NCBI RefSeq assembly: GCF_001612685.1
Contig: NZ_BDAY01000025.1
Coordinates: forward strand, 62,001 to 126,000
Reading direction: 5' to 3'
Length of the DNA: 64,000 nt
Origin: Nocardia altamirensis NBRC 108246
Lineage (GTDB): Bacteria; Actinomycetota; Actinomycetes; Mycobacteriales; Mycobacteriaceae
This document shows, piece after piece, positions 38,101-63,684 of the stretch. The notes under the pieces are model-generated. The model was given only the letters and a program-made list of their open reading frames with translations. It was not told the DNA's origin and ran no database searches. Within the stretch, counting starts at the first letter, position 1; every line of letters begins with the position of its first letter. A program made the translations under genes and the position numbers.

Positions 38101-41100
38101 ACATACGCGACGAGCTGTTTGCCCGCATCGGTGTCCCGTGCCACGACAGCCGCCTGCGATACCGAAGGATGCTGTGCCAGTGCGGTTTCGACCTCGCCGG
38201 GTTCGATCCGGAAGCCGCGGATCTTGACCTGGTCGTCGACCCGGCCCGCGAACTCCAGCACGCCTGCCGACGTCCAGCGCACCACGTCACCGGTGCGATA
38301 CAGCCGCCCACCGACCGGATCGAACGGATCGGCGACGAACCGCGCCGCCGTCAATCCCGCCCGCCCCTGATATCCGCGCGCCAACTGCGTTCCGGCCACA
38401 TACAACTCGCCGGGGACGCCGATCGGGACCGGGCGAAGCCATGAATCCAGTACGAACACCCGGGTATTGGTCACCGGACGTCCGATCGGCACCGCACCCT
38501 CGATACCGGCCTCGGCGTCGTAGTCGGTCACACAGGCCGTCGTCTCGGTCGGCCCATACCCGTTCATCACCTGAGCAGCGGCGTAGCTCGTATTCAACTT
38601 GCGGACAACGCCCGCGGTCAGCTCGGCCCCGCCGACAATGACGCGACGGAGAGACCGCAAAGGGCTGCCGGGCAAGGACTCCACATGATCGACCAACGCT
38701 GACAACAACGGTGGTGTGGCGAACATCTTCGTCACCGACCTGCGCTCTATCAGCTGTGTGATCTCCACCAGATCCGAACGCTGCTCCCCCGCGACCACCA
38801 ACGCCGCACCACCACACAACGCAGGCCAAATCTCATAGGTAGAGGCATCAAAAGCGATCGAGGAATGCACCAACACCCGATCCTCAGCACTCACCGACCA
38901 GGCCTGAGCAACCAGGTTGACGACGTTACGGTGCGTGATACCAACACCTTTCGGCACGCCTGTAGACCCAGACGTGTAAATCACATACGCCAAATTCTGC
39001 GAACGTGGCAGATCGTGGGCTCCCACACCGGTGGCCTCTGCCGTGTCGTGTGCGTCGAGGCAGAGGCGCGGCGCCGCCGGGCGCGGCAGCAACGGCGCCG
39101 TCTCAGAGTCGGTCACAACGACCACCGGAGCAGCGTCGGTGAGCACGAACGCCAGCCGATCCGAGGGGTACGCCGGATCGATCGGCAGGTACGCCCCGCC
39201 CGCCTTCAGCACACCGAGCAGGGCCACGATCAGATCTGCTGACCTCGGCAATGCCACTGCCACCACACCATCCGGGCCGACCCCGCGCGCCACCAGGATC
39301 TGTGCGAGCCGGTCCGCCCGGGCATCGAGCTCTCGGTAAGTCAGCGCCACGTCAGCGCACACGACGGCGACCGCGTGCGGCGTCCGAGCGACCTGCGCCT
39401 CGAACAACCCGACCAGCGTGCAGTCGGATTCCACCGCGGTCGTTTCGTTCCATCGATGCACCACCATGTCGCGTTCGCCGGAGTCGAGGACATCGATCGA
39501 GCCCACCGGCAGTTCCGGTCGCGCCGCCACCTGCCGCAGCAACCGCACCAGCCGCGCCACCATCGTCTCGACCGTCGACCGGTCGAACAGCTCGGTCGCG
39601 TACTCCACCAGCCCACGCCACTCCTGACCGGCCGGAGCGTCGGCGATGGTGAAGAACAAGTCGAACCGTGCGGCCGCAAGCGACACCGGGTACGGCTCGA
39701 ACCGTGCGCCAGGCAGCGCCAAGGTTGGCATGGTGTTGTTCTGGAAGGCCATCGACACCTGGAACAACGGATGATGGGCGGCCGAGCGAACCGGATTCAG
39801 CAACTCGACGAGCAGCTCGAACGGAACGTCCTGATTCTCATACGCGGCCAAGGCTTTCGCCCTGACCTGTCCCAAGAGCTCAGCGAACGATGCCGCCTGC
39901 GAGATACGGGTGCGCAGCACCCAGGTGTTGACGAAGAACCCGACCAGATCGGTCAGCGCGTCATCGGTACGCCCCGCGATCGGTGACCCGATCGGAATGT
40001 CTTCGCCCGCACCGAGTTTGCCAAGCAGCACCGCCAGCGCCGACTGCAACACCATCGACACCGTTGCGCCTTCGCGGGCAGCCAATCGTTCGACCGCCGT
40101 GCGGATCTCGGGATCGATGCCGAACGTCACCACATCACCCCGGTAGCTCGCGGCCCGCGGCCGCGGCCGATCCGTCGGCAGCGGCACCTGTTCCGGAAGT
40201 CCCTCGAGCTCACGGCGCCAGTAGTCGTGCTGCCGGGAAAGCACACTGTCGGGCTCGGTCGCCGAACCCAGCAGTTCCCGCTGCCACAGCGTGTAGTCCA
40301 CGTACTGCACCGGCAGCGGTTCCCATTCCGGCGCACGATGTTCCACCCTGGCCGCATACGCGGTCGACAGATCCCGCAGCAACGGCGTCATCGACCAGCC
40401 GTCACCGGCGATGTGATGCAGCAGCAACACCACAACACAGTCGTCGGCGCCGCACCGGAAAACGGTGGCGCGGAGCGGTATTTCCGACAACAGATCAAAC
40501 CCGTACCGCACCGCGTCGGTCACCGCCGCATCCAACGCGGCGGGATCCACGTCGGAGACCACTACCGGCACCTCGACGCTGTCCGCATCGATCACACGCT
40601 GGGCAGGCACGCCGTCGGCTTCGACGAACACCGTGCGCAGGCTCTCGTGCCGGGCGACCACGTCACCGATCGCAGCAGTCAATACGGCGACATCCACCCC
40701 GTGCAGCCGCACCGCCAACGGGATGTTGAAGGTGGCCGACGGTCCCTCCAGGCGGTGGACGAACCACAACCGCCGCTGCGCGAACGACAGCGGAACCAGC
40801 TCGGGGCGCTCCCGCACCAGCAACGCCGGACGCAGGCGCGCCCCCTCATCGAGCCGAGTCACCAACTGCGCCACGGTCTGTGCCTCGAAGATCACCCGGA
40901 TCGCGACCTCGATCCCCAGCACTGCCCTGATCCGGCTGGCCAGTCGGGTGGCAAGCAGCGAGTGGCCGCCGAGCTCGAAGAAGCTGTCGTCGATGCCTAC
41001 TCGGTCACGTCCGAGGATCTCGGCGAACAACTCGGCCAGCCGCTGTTCCCGCTCGGTGCCCGGTGCGCGGTACCGCACCGCGGACCTCAGCTCGGGGACC

Positions 41101-43978
41101 GGCAACGCCCGGCGATTCAGCTTCCCGTTCGCGGTCAGTGGCACCGCGTCGATCACCATCACGGCGGTCGGCACCAGGAAGTCCGGCAACCGTTCGCTGA
41201 CGAATCGGCGCACCGCCGCACCGTCGAGATCGGCAGCAACCCCGTTGCCGCCGACAGCACGGGTTCGGTCGGCCACCACATACCCGACCAGTTGCTTGCC
41301 ACCGGTGTCGGTGTCGAACGCGACCACCGCCGCTTGCGACACCGAAGGATGTTGCGCCAGCGCCCTTTCGACCTCACCCGGTTCGACACGGAACCCACGG
41401 ATCTTGACCTGGTCATCGGCACGGCCGACGAATTCCAGCTGCCCGGAGCCGTTCCAGCGCACCACATCACCGGTGCGATACAACCGGCCGCCCGCCGCAT
41501 CGATCGGATCGGCCACGAACCGCGCCGCCGTCGATCCGGGCCGACCGTGATAGCCGCGCGCCAACTGTGGACTGGCCACATACAACTCACCGGCGACACC
41601 GACCGGCACCGGCATCAACCACGAATCCAGCACGTATACCAGGGCATTGGCCACCGGCTTACCGATCGGCACCACCGCGTCCACCGCACCGTCCGGCACG
41701 CGATAGGACGTCACGTCGACGGTCGCCTCGGTCGGACCGTAGAGGTTGTCGACTCGAACTCCCTCGCAGCGGCTGCGCAGCGCCGCAACCAGTCCCGAGG
41801 GGACCACGTCCGCCCCGGTATTCACCTGAACAAGGCTCGCCAACGGCGTGCCGGGCAACGGCTCGACATACTCGGCCAACGCCGACAACAACACCGGCGT
41901 CGCGAACATCTTCGTCACCGACCGGCTCGCCACCAACCTCGTGATCTCCGCCAGATCAGAGCGTGGCTCGGTGGCGACCACCACCGCGGCGCCACCGCAC
42001 AGCGCGGGCCAGATCTCGTAGGTCGAGGCGTCGAACGCGATGGAAGAATGCGCGAGCACCCGATCACCGGGGTCGACAGACCAAGCCTGCGCAACCAGGC
42101 TGACGATGTTGCGGTGCGTGATACCAACGCCTTTCGGCACTCCGGTCGAGCCGGACGTGTAGATCACGTACGCCAAGTTCTCCGGACGGAGCCGTGCAGG
42201 CGAGGCGACGGAGATCTCCGTGAGGTCTTCTGTATCGACAAGCACGCACGGTACGGCCGTGTGCGGCAACAGGTTTACTGTCACCGAATCGGTTACCACG
42301 ACAACCGGAGACGCGTCGGCAAGGACGAACCCCAGCCGATCCGAGGGGTATCCCGGATCGATCGGCAGATACCCACCGCCCGCCTTCAGGACTGCCAGCA
42401 ACGCCACTATCAGCTCAGCTGATCGCGGCAATGCCACTGCGACAATGCTGTCCGGGTCCACGCCGTGCGAAAGCAATACGGCCGCAAGCTGATCGGCGCG
42501 AGTCCCGAGGTCTCGATAGGAGATCTGGGTATCGCCACAGACCACCGCGACAGCGTCCGGTGTGCGAGCGGCCTGCGCGCTGAAGAGCTGCACGACGGTA
42601 GCGTCCTGGACTTCGACTCGAGTGTCGTTCCATCGACGCAGCACCACGTCGCGTTCCTCGGCCTCGAGCACATCGATCGACCCCACCGGGGCATTCGGGG
42701 CCGACACCGCCGCGCGCAGTGTCCGCACCAACCGGTCCGCGATTGTCTCGACCGTGGTCCGATCGAACAGATCGGTGGCGTATTCGACGTGCAGATCCCA
42801 CCCGGCGCCCGCGGCATCGGCGATGGTGTAGGTCAGATCGAATCGAGATATGTTCGCCGCCAAGGCATACGGTTCGAACGCCACCCCGGACAAGGACAGG
42901 GTGGGCGCCGTGTTGTTCTGCACGCTCAGCAGGACCTGGAACAACGGATGGTGCGCTGCCGAGCGGGCCGGGTTCAACAACTCGACCAGCAACTCGAACG
43001 GAATATCCTGATTCTCGTAGGCGGCCAACGCTTTCGCCTTCACCTGGCCCAGGACCTCGGCGAACGACGCCGCAGGCGCAACGGCGGCGCGCAGCACCCA
43101 GGTGTTGACGAAGAACCCGACCAGATCGGTCAGCGCGTCGTCGGTACGACCGGCGATCGGCGCACCGATCGGAATATCCTCGCCGGCACCGAGTTTGCCG
43201 AGCAGCACCGCAAGCGCCGACTGCCACACCATGGACACCGTCGCGCCCTCGCGCGCGGTGAACCGTTCCACCTGGGCACGGACCTCGGCATCGATCCCGA
43301 CGACCACCACGTCCCCGCGATGACTCGCCACCCGAGGCCGGGGCCGATCCGTCGGCAACGGCACCTGCTCGGGCAGGCCGTCGAGTTCATCACGCCAGTA
43401 CGCGAACTGCTGGGACAGCACACTGCCCGGGTCGGTCGGCGACCCGAGCAATTCCTGCTGCCACAGCGTGTAATCCACGTACTGCACCGGCAGCGCCTCC
43501 CACACGGGCGCCGTCCCCTGCCGCCGCGCGGCATACGCCTCCGACAAATCTCGCAGCAGCGGCGTCATCGACCAGCCGTCACCGGCGATGTGATGGATCA
43601 GCAGCACCACAACGCAGTCCTCGGGGCCGCACCGGAACACCGTGGCGCGGAGCGGAATTTCGCACGACAGATCGAATTCGTGCCCGATCGCAGCGGTCAC
43701 CGCCGCACCGACATCGGCGGGATCGATCTCCGTGACGATCACCGGCGCCTCGACGTCGTCGACCGCCAGTACCTGTTGGCCGGGCACGCCATCGACCTCG
43801 ACAAAGATCGTCCGCAGGCTCTCGTGCCTGCCGACCACGTCGCCGACCGCCGCCGCGAAGGCCTGCGCATCGAACACGCCCGTCAACCGGACCGTCAACG
43901 GCATGTTGTAGGTGGCGGAGGGCCCTTCGAGGCGGTGGATGAACCACAACCGCCGCTGCGCATACGACAACGGAATCA

Positions 43979-43979
<1 letters not shown>
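23169..43979 (-). CDS. Nonribosomal peptide synthetase, modules 5-9 with terminal thioesterase
   Basis: Giant synthetase of 6936 residues. Domain order: C-A-T, C-A-T-E, C-A-T-E, C-A-T, C-A-MT-T, TE. C5, C6 and C9 are LCL-type (SYAQRRLWFIHRLEG, HHIAGDGWS). C7 and C8, which follow the epimerases, are DCL-type (PLTSMQSGLLFHQ). T6 and T7, ahead of the E domains, read GGDSIRSIQ; the other carriers read GGHS. The E domains show HHLVVDGVSWRI. TE has Ser6778 in GWSYGG and His at about 6916. It adds residues 5 to 9 to the tetrapeptide from the upstream synthetase and releases the nonapeptide. ATG 43979 overlaps the upstream stop (TGATG) and follows GAGAGGTGG. No MbtH-like gene is in the window. Confidence 0.97.
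23172..28285 (-). other. NRPS module 9 and thioesterase: C-A-MT-T-TE
   Basis: LCL-type C domain; A-domain code DAYFNGLVD; N-methyltransferase at about 24680-25580 (LEIGVGSGLLMSQL); GGHS carrier. The type I thioesterase (about 23172-23900) has the nucleophile motif GWSYGG. It releases the chain by hydrolysis or by macrocyclisation, possibly onto Thr1 or an acyl hydroxyl. Confidence 0.85.
28285..31455 (-). other. NRPS module 8: C-A-T
   Basis: DCL-type C domain. The A domain differs from its neighbours (HDVTAAFLTT in the pocket region) and its code reads DAYFWGVTF, suggestive of a bulky hydrophobic residue at low confidence. Confidence 0.8.
31455..36130 (-). other. NRPS module 7: C-A-T-E
   Basis: DCL-type C domain (PLTSMQSGLLFHQ). 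A-domain code DAYFNGLVD. The epimerase at about 31455-32950 is closely similar to that of module 6. Predicted D-residue. Confidence 0.83.
36130..40815 (-). other. NRPS module 6: C-A-T-E
   Basis: A-domain code DAYFIGGAC (same as module 4). Carrier domain of GGDSIRSIQ type, then an epimerase (about 36130-37660; HHLVVDGVSWRI). Predicted D-residue. Confidence 0.83.
40815..43979 (-). other. NRPS module 5: C-A-T
   Basis: LCL-type C domain at the very N-terminus without a visible docking domain. A-domain code reads DAYFNGLVD, shared with modules 7 and 9. Residue not assigned. Confidence 0.82.
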
Positions 43980-59170
<15,191 letters not shown>

Positions 59171-59680
59171 AGCGAACTCCCTCGCTCATCACCCGTGCCT
59201 AGCGGTGCCGATCTTCTGCTAGCCGAACGTCTGTGGTGGTGAGCGTTCCTGGCACGTCCGATCGCACAGCCGGAGCAGGTCATAGGACATGCGCGTGCCA
59301 CCCACCCTGAATCCCCTTGGGCGACAACCCCGTCCACAGCCCGCATCGACAGGCCGGTACGGTTGCTCAGCTGGTGCGCTGCGTTTACCCACTCGATCCG
59401 CCGCGATCCCGCGGCGTGTCGGCCGATCCAGCAAGTGGACGTTCGACCATAACAAGATGAGTAGGTGCGAGGTGACCGGTCGGTCGGCCGCCTCGTACGT
59501 TGTTGCCCCCGAATCTTGGTGCAGCACACTCGATCAGGATGTCGCGGCCGGCATAACTGCGGCTGTACTAGTGCATAAATGACTGGTCAAAGTGGTAACT
59601 ATCGCCCCGTTCCCGGGCTTGTCGCGACCGTTGCCGCCTATGCTCTGCGCTGGCAGCACATGGTTCAGGAGGGCTTGTCC
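59171..59680. promoter_or_regulatory. Divergent promoter region of the NRPS genes and the SARP regulator
   Basis: These 510 bases hold no convincing gene; the short open frames lack ribosome sites. An inverted repeat CGCCGCG-ATCC-CGCGGCG lies at 59399-59416. Locally AT-rich patches at about 59445-59465 and 59560-59610 are the likeliest promoter positions. SARP proteins bind direct heptamer repeats; I could not pick out a convincing set by eye. Confidence 0.45.
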
Positions 59681-62600
59681 ATGGCTAAAACTCAGATCAG
59701 ATATGGAGTACTCGGTTCGTTCACGGCATGGCGGGATGACAGTGAAATCGACTTGGGCCCAGCGAAACAACAGGCAGTACTCGTAGCGCTGATGCTCGAG
59801 ATGAACCGGCCGGTAACCGTGAACGCGATCATCGACGGGGTGTGGGGTGAACACCCGCCGAGCGACGCGCGCAACGGCGTCCAGACCTACGTCAGCCGAC
59901 TGCGCCGAGCACTGGGATCGCGGCGCAAAGTGGCTGAGCCTGCGCTGGTCTGGTCCGAAACGGGGTACGTGCTGCACGGCGATCCGTCGCTGTCGGATCA
60001 CGTCGCGTTCGATCGGCTGATCGCGACGGCCGAGCGGTGTCGGCGCGACAGCGACCTGGCCGCGGCGGCCGCGCACACCGATGCCGCGCTGGCCCTGTGG
60101 CGGGGCGAGCCGTTCAGCGGGCTGGCCGGCCCCATCATCGAGGCCGAGCGGCGCAGGCTGCAGGAGCGCTACCTGACCGCGCTCGAAGTGCGCGCCGCGC
60201 TCAAACTCGCCCGCGGCCACCATGCCGAAGCAGTCGCCGAACTCGCCCCGCTTGTCACGTCATATCCGCTGCAAGAACGGTTTCGGACGCTGCTCATGCT
60301 CGGTTTGTACCACTGCGGTCGCCAGGCCGAGGCACTGCTGGTCTTTCAGGATGCGCAGCGCAGGCTCGCCGACGAGATAGGGATCGAGCCCGGCCGCGAG
60401 CTCCGCGAGCTGCACCGGCGGATCCTGCGCGATGAGATCGAACCACCGCTCGACGCTGCCACCGCGGTGACCGACTACGAGCAGGAGTCGTCGCTGTCCG
60501 TTGCGAACTCGCACAGTGAGGGGACGGCGAACAGCACCCTCGAAGTGCGCGCCGAGTTGCTGCCGAGCCGCAACCAACTGCCCGGCGATATCGCGGACTT
60601 CACCGGCCGCACCGACGAGATGGGCAGTCTGCTCGCCGATCTCCCGCCGAAGCCGGCCCGCCCGACGGTGCTGATCGAGGCCATCGACGGTATGGCAGGC
60701 GTCGGCAAGACGACGCTCGCGATTCACGCGGCCCATCGGCTCAGCAGCCGCTACCCCGACGCGCAGCTCTACATCGACCTGCACGGGCACGCCGCCGAGA
60801 GCGCACCCGTCGAACCGATGGTGGCGTTGGACAGGCTGTTACGTGCCGTCGGCGTGCCGAGCGAATCCATACCGCCGGACCTGGATGCCAGGGCGGCGTT
60901 ATGGCGCACCGAGATCGCGTCCCGGTCCGCGCTGCTCATCTTCGACAATGTCGCCGATGCCGACCAGGTGCGGCCGCTGCTGCCAGGCACGCCCAGCTGT
61001 CTGGTGCTGATCACCAGCAGGCGCAGGCTCGTGGACTTGGAAGTCTCGCAAACCCTTTCGCTCGATGTGCTGTCGCCCCAGGACGCGACGGCACTGTTCG
61101 CCACCATCGTCAACGACGAGCGGGTGCAGGCCGAAGCCGATGTGGTGGACGAGGTCGTTCGACTGTGCGGCTATCTGCCGCTGGCGATTCGCATCGCGGC
61201 GGGCAGGCTGCGGGCACGGCCCGTATGGCCCATCGATCGGTTGGCCGAACGGCTTCGACATCCGAGCCAACGCCTCGAACACCTGGCCGCGGGGTCGCGC
61301 AGCGTGACCGCCGCACTCGCCGCCAGTTTTCAAGACCTGCCGATCGCACAGCAACGGGTGTTCCGGCTGCTCGGTGTGCATCCCGGTCGCGACTTCGATG
61401 TTTATGCCACTGCCGCCCTCGCCGACATCGGCATCGACACCGCCGAACGAATTCTCGAAGCACTCGTCGACGTGCATCTGCTCGAACAGGCTGTCTCCGA
61501 ACGGTATCGGTTCCACAACCTGGTTCGCGATTACGCCGCGACGCTGAGCGGCCCCGGCGACAGCGACCGCGGCGCGGCGTTGACCCGGCTCTTCGACTAT
61601 TACCGGTACGGCGCCTGGGCGATCGGGCGCAAAATCCTGCCGGAGCGCGCAGGTCGCATCGCTGAGCTGTCGCGGCCGACGACACCGACTCCCGCCTTCG
61701 CCAGCCATCACGAATGCGTAACCTGGTTACATACCGAGCGCCTCAACCTGCTGGCCATCGCGCGCGAAGCCACCAAAGCGCGCTGGTCGGATTACACCAA
61801 GTTGTTCTCCGAAATCCTGTGGTGGCCTTACGTCACCGGGCTTCGCTGCTCCGACGATGCCATCACCTTGCACTTCGACGCGGTCGAGGTGGCACGCAGC
61901 AACGGGGAACAGGCCGAAGAATGCAGGCTGCTGGTCAACCTCGGCTACACGCTGTGGCGCATGCGGCATTGCCAGCAGGCGCTCGTCGTGCTCAACGACT
62001 CCATGCGCCTCGCGCACGGCATGCGCGACTATTCCAATGCCGCAAGGGCTATGCATCACAGCGGCCTCGTCTACTTCCGCATGGCGCACTATCGCGATGC
62101 GTTGATGGGTTACTACCAATGTCTTTCGTTGTCCCGGTTGATCGGCGACAAGTTCATGGAAGGCTATGCGCTGCAAGGACTCGGACAGGTCCACGAACGC
62201 ATGGGCTACGTCAACGACGCCTACGACTACTTCGCGCAAGCCGTCGCCATCTCCGGCGAAACCGCCGACCCCTACCTGCGCTCCTGCGCCCTCATGCGCA
62301 CCAGCGACGCCGACGTCCGAGTAGGCCGATACACCGACGCGCTCACCCATTTGCAAGAGGCCGGACAAGCTTTGGCCTCGATAACGTCGAAAACCCTATT
62401 CCACAACTATCTTTCGGTCCGCATCGGCACCGTCTACGCCAACATGGGCAAGTACGACCTCGCCCTCGACAGCTTCAGCGGCGCCATGGCGCGTGCCGAG
62501 CGAAACAACGACCTGATCCTCAAGTGCTGCACCCATCTCGGCATCGGCGACGTGCATCGCCGACGGGACCAGCGCCGCGAAGCGCTCGCCCACTTCGAGC

Positions 62601-62923
62601 GTGCTCTCCACATCGCCTGCGCGTCCGGCTCACCCTACGAAGAGGTCCTCGCCTACGACGCCATCGCCACCGTTAACTACGGCTCAGCTCACTATTCCGT
62701 TGCGCGCCAACACTGGAAGGACGGTCTGGCCATCGCCGTCGGCCTCGGCATCCCCGAAACCCGACGCATCGCCGAGCAGGTGGCAGGCATCGACTCCACT
62801 TTCCTCGCCGCCCGAGCAACTCGAGCCGCGGACGCCAACGCCAACGAATTCCGCAGGGCCGCAGACCTGATCCGCCTCGAGATCCCGCCTGCCCACCGTC
62901 CGCCCACTGCTGACGCGAGCTGA
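59681..62923 (+). CDS. SARP/AfsR-like transcriptional activator (BTAD, NB-ARC, TPR)
   Basis: Large regulator of 1080 residues. An OmpR-type winged helix (1 to about 95; NAIIDGVWGEHPPSDARNGV) and a BTAD domain (about 100-245; RLADEIGIEPGRELREL) form the SARP module. An NB-ARC ATPase follows, with P-loop GMAGVGKTTLA at about residue 338 and LLIFDN downstream, and then a C-terminal TPR array (about 740-1040). The architecture is that of AfsR/large SARPs, pathway-specific or global activators of antibiotic clusters (family knowledge). ATG 59681 has AGGAGGG at 59667-59673. Its position, divergent from the NRPS genes, makes it the probable activator of the cluster (inference). A hairpin terminator follows. 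Confidence 0.93.
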   Translation: MAKTQIRYGVLGSFTAWRDDSEIDLGPAKQQAVLVALMLEMNRPVTVNAIIDGVWGEHPPSDARNGVQTYVSRLRRALGSRRKVAEPALVWSETGYVLHGDPSLSDHVAFDRLIATAERCRRDSDLAAAAAHTDAALALWRGEPFSGLAGPIIEAERRRLQERYLTALEVRAALKLARGHHAEAVAELAPLVTSYPLQERFRTLLMLGLYHCGRQAEALLVFQDAQRRLADEIGIEPGRELRELHRRILRDEIEPPLDAATAVTDYEQESSLSVANSHSEGTANSTLEVRAELLPSRNQLPGDIADFTGRTDEMGSLLADLPPKPARPTVLIEAIDGMAGVGKTTLAIHAAHRLSSRYPDAQLYIDLHGHAAESAPVEPMVALDRLLRAVGVPSESIPPDLDARAALWRTEIASRSALLIFDNVADADQVRPLLPGTPSCLVLITSRRRLVDLEVSQTLSLDVLSPQDATALFATIVNDERVQAEADVVDEVVRLCGYLPLAIRIAAGRLRARPVWPIDRLAERLRHPSQRLEHLAAGSRSVTAALAASFQDLPIAQQRVFRLLGVHPGRDFDVYATAALADIGIDTAERILEALVDVHLLEQAVSERYRFHNLVRDYAATLSGPGDSDRGAALTRLFDYYRYGAWAIGRKILPERAGRIAELSRPTTPTPAFASHHECVTWLHTERLNLLAIAREATKARWSDYTKLFSEILWWPYVTGLRCSDDAITLHFDAVEVARSNGEQAEECRLLVNLGYTLWRMRHCQQALVVLNDSMRLAHGMRDYSNAARAMHHSGLVYFRMAHYRDALMGYYQCLSLSRLIGDKFMEGYALQGLGQVHERMGYVNDAYDYFAQAVAISGETADPYLRSCALMRTSDADVRVGRYTDALTHLQEAGQALASITSKTLFHNYLSVRIGTVYANMGKYDLALDSFSGAMARAERNNDLILKCCTHLGIGDVHRRRDQRREALAHFERALHIACASGSPYEEVLAYDAIATVNYGSAHYSVARQHWKDGLAIAVGLGIPETRRIAEQVAGIDSTFLAARATRAADANANEFRRAADLIRLEIPPAHRPPTADAS

Positions 62924-62936
62924 CCGGGCCATAGAT

Positions 62937-62975
62937 AAGGCTGGAATCCCTTGCACTACAAAGGATTCCAGCCTT
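62937..62975. terminator. Bidirectional hairpin terminator
   Basis: AAGGCTGGAATCC (62937-62949) pairs perfectly with GGATTCCAGCCTT (62963-62975), giving a 13-base stem and 13-base loop. It lies between the convergent SARP and oxygenase genes and should serve both. Confidence 0.85.
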
Positions 62976-62982
62976 CCACCGG

Positions 62983-63630
62983 TCAGTCCTGACCGGTCAG
63001 GTGGCGATTCAAGTCCGGCGGGCGTACTTCCCACTCCGGATTCGACTCGGTGTAGTAATTCATCGCCACCACAACTCTGATGTCGTCGGGATCCACCAGC
63101 TGCCTGACGTAATGGCTGTGCCGTCGACCGTCGAAGAGGACCAGGTGACCTGTTCGCGGCACGATTATTTCGCAGTCTTCGTCGACCTCTCGCACCGAGC
63201 GCACATCGCCACGGTTCGAGACGACGAGCTCGCCGCCGCCGGCCGGGTGGCTCGTGCAATAGAGCAGTGCCTCAACGGGATTCGTATCCACGTGACACTC
63301 GTATCGTTCGTTCTCGCTTTGGATGTTGAGCACCATGGCGAACCGGTCATCCAGCATCGTGGTGACGGTCTCCTCCGACATCGACTTCGCGACATCGAGA
63401 AACTCTCCGTCGTAGAGCTTGCGAAGCCAAGGCAAGCGGGCGCTCAGCACGCGTCCGCCGACTCCGCCGCAGGGCAGCTCCTCGTGCGTGGTGGCCTCGC
63501 GCGACGTCGAGTGACTGCTGACGAGCGTGCGTCCGATGCGCTCCTCTTCGGCTACCTGCATGATCTGGGCTCGCCAGTCATCGGGCAGCAGGTGGGTGAC
63601 GTCGCGACTCGTCCAGTCAAAAGGGCTCAT
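62983..63630 (-). CDS. 2-oxoglutarate/Fe(II)-dependent dioxygenase
   Basis: Protein of 215 residues of the prolyl-hydroxylase-like 2OG-Fe(II) group. The iron triad is visible as His113 and Asp115 (YECHVDTNP) and His173 (RRHSHYVRQL), with Arg185 as the 2-oxoglutarate anchor (DDIRVVVAMNYY). Typical reactions are hydroxylation of an amino acid, free or carrier-bound (family knowledge). ATG 63630 is preceded by AAAGG. The gene lies just beyond the SARP regulator and downstream of a partial gene on the same strand, so it could hydroxylate a residue of the nonribosomal peptide (inference). Confidence 0.85.
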   Translation of the reverse strand: MSPFDWTSRDVTHLLPDDWRAQIMQVAEEERIGRTLVSSHSTSREATTHEELPCGGVGGRVLSARLPWLRKLYDGEFLDVAKSMSEETVTTMLDDRFAMVLNIQSENERYECHVDTNPVEALLYCTSHPAGGGELVVSNRGDVRSVREVDEDCEIIVPRTGHLVLFDGRRHSHYVRQLVDPDDIRVVVAMNYYTESNPEWEVRPPDLNRHLTGQD

Positions 63631-63684
63631 CCATGAGGCCTTTCAGGTCAGGGTAGGTGATGCAGTGGCTGTCAGGGAGTATGC

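Noticed and set aside
59219..59529. Two overlapping short minus-strand frames upstream of the NRPS start
   Set aside because: Arg/Cys-rich translations without a ribosome site, lying in the promoter region between divergent genes.
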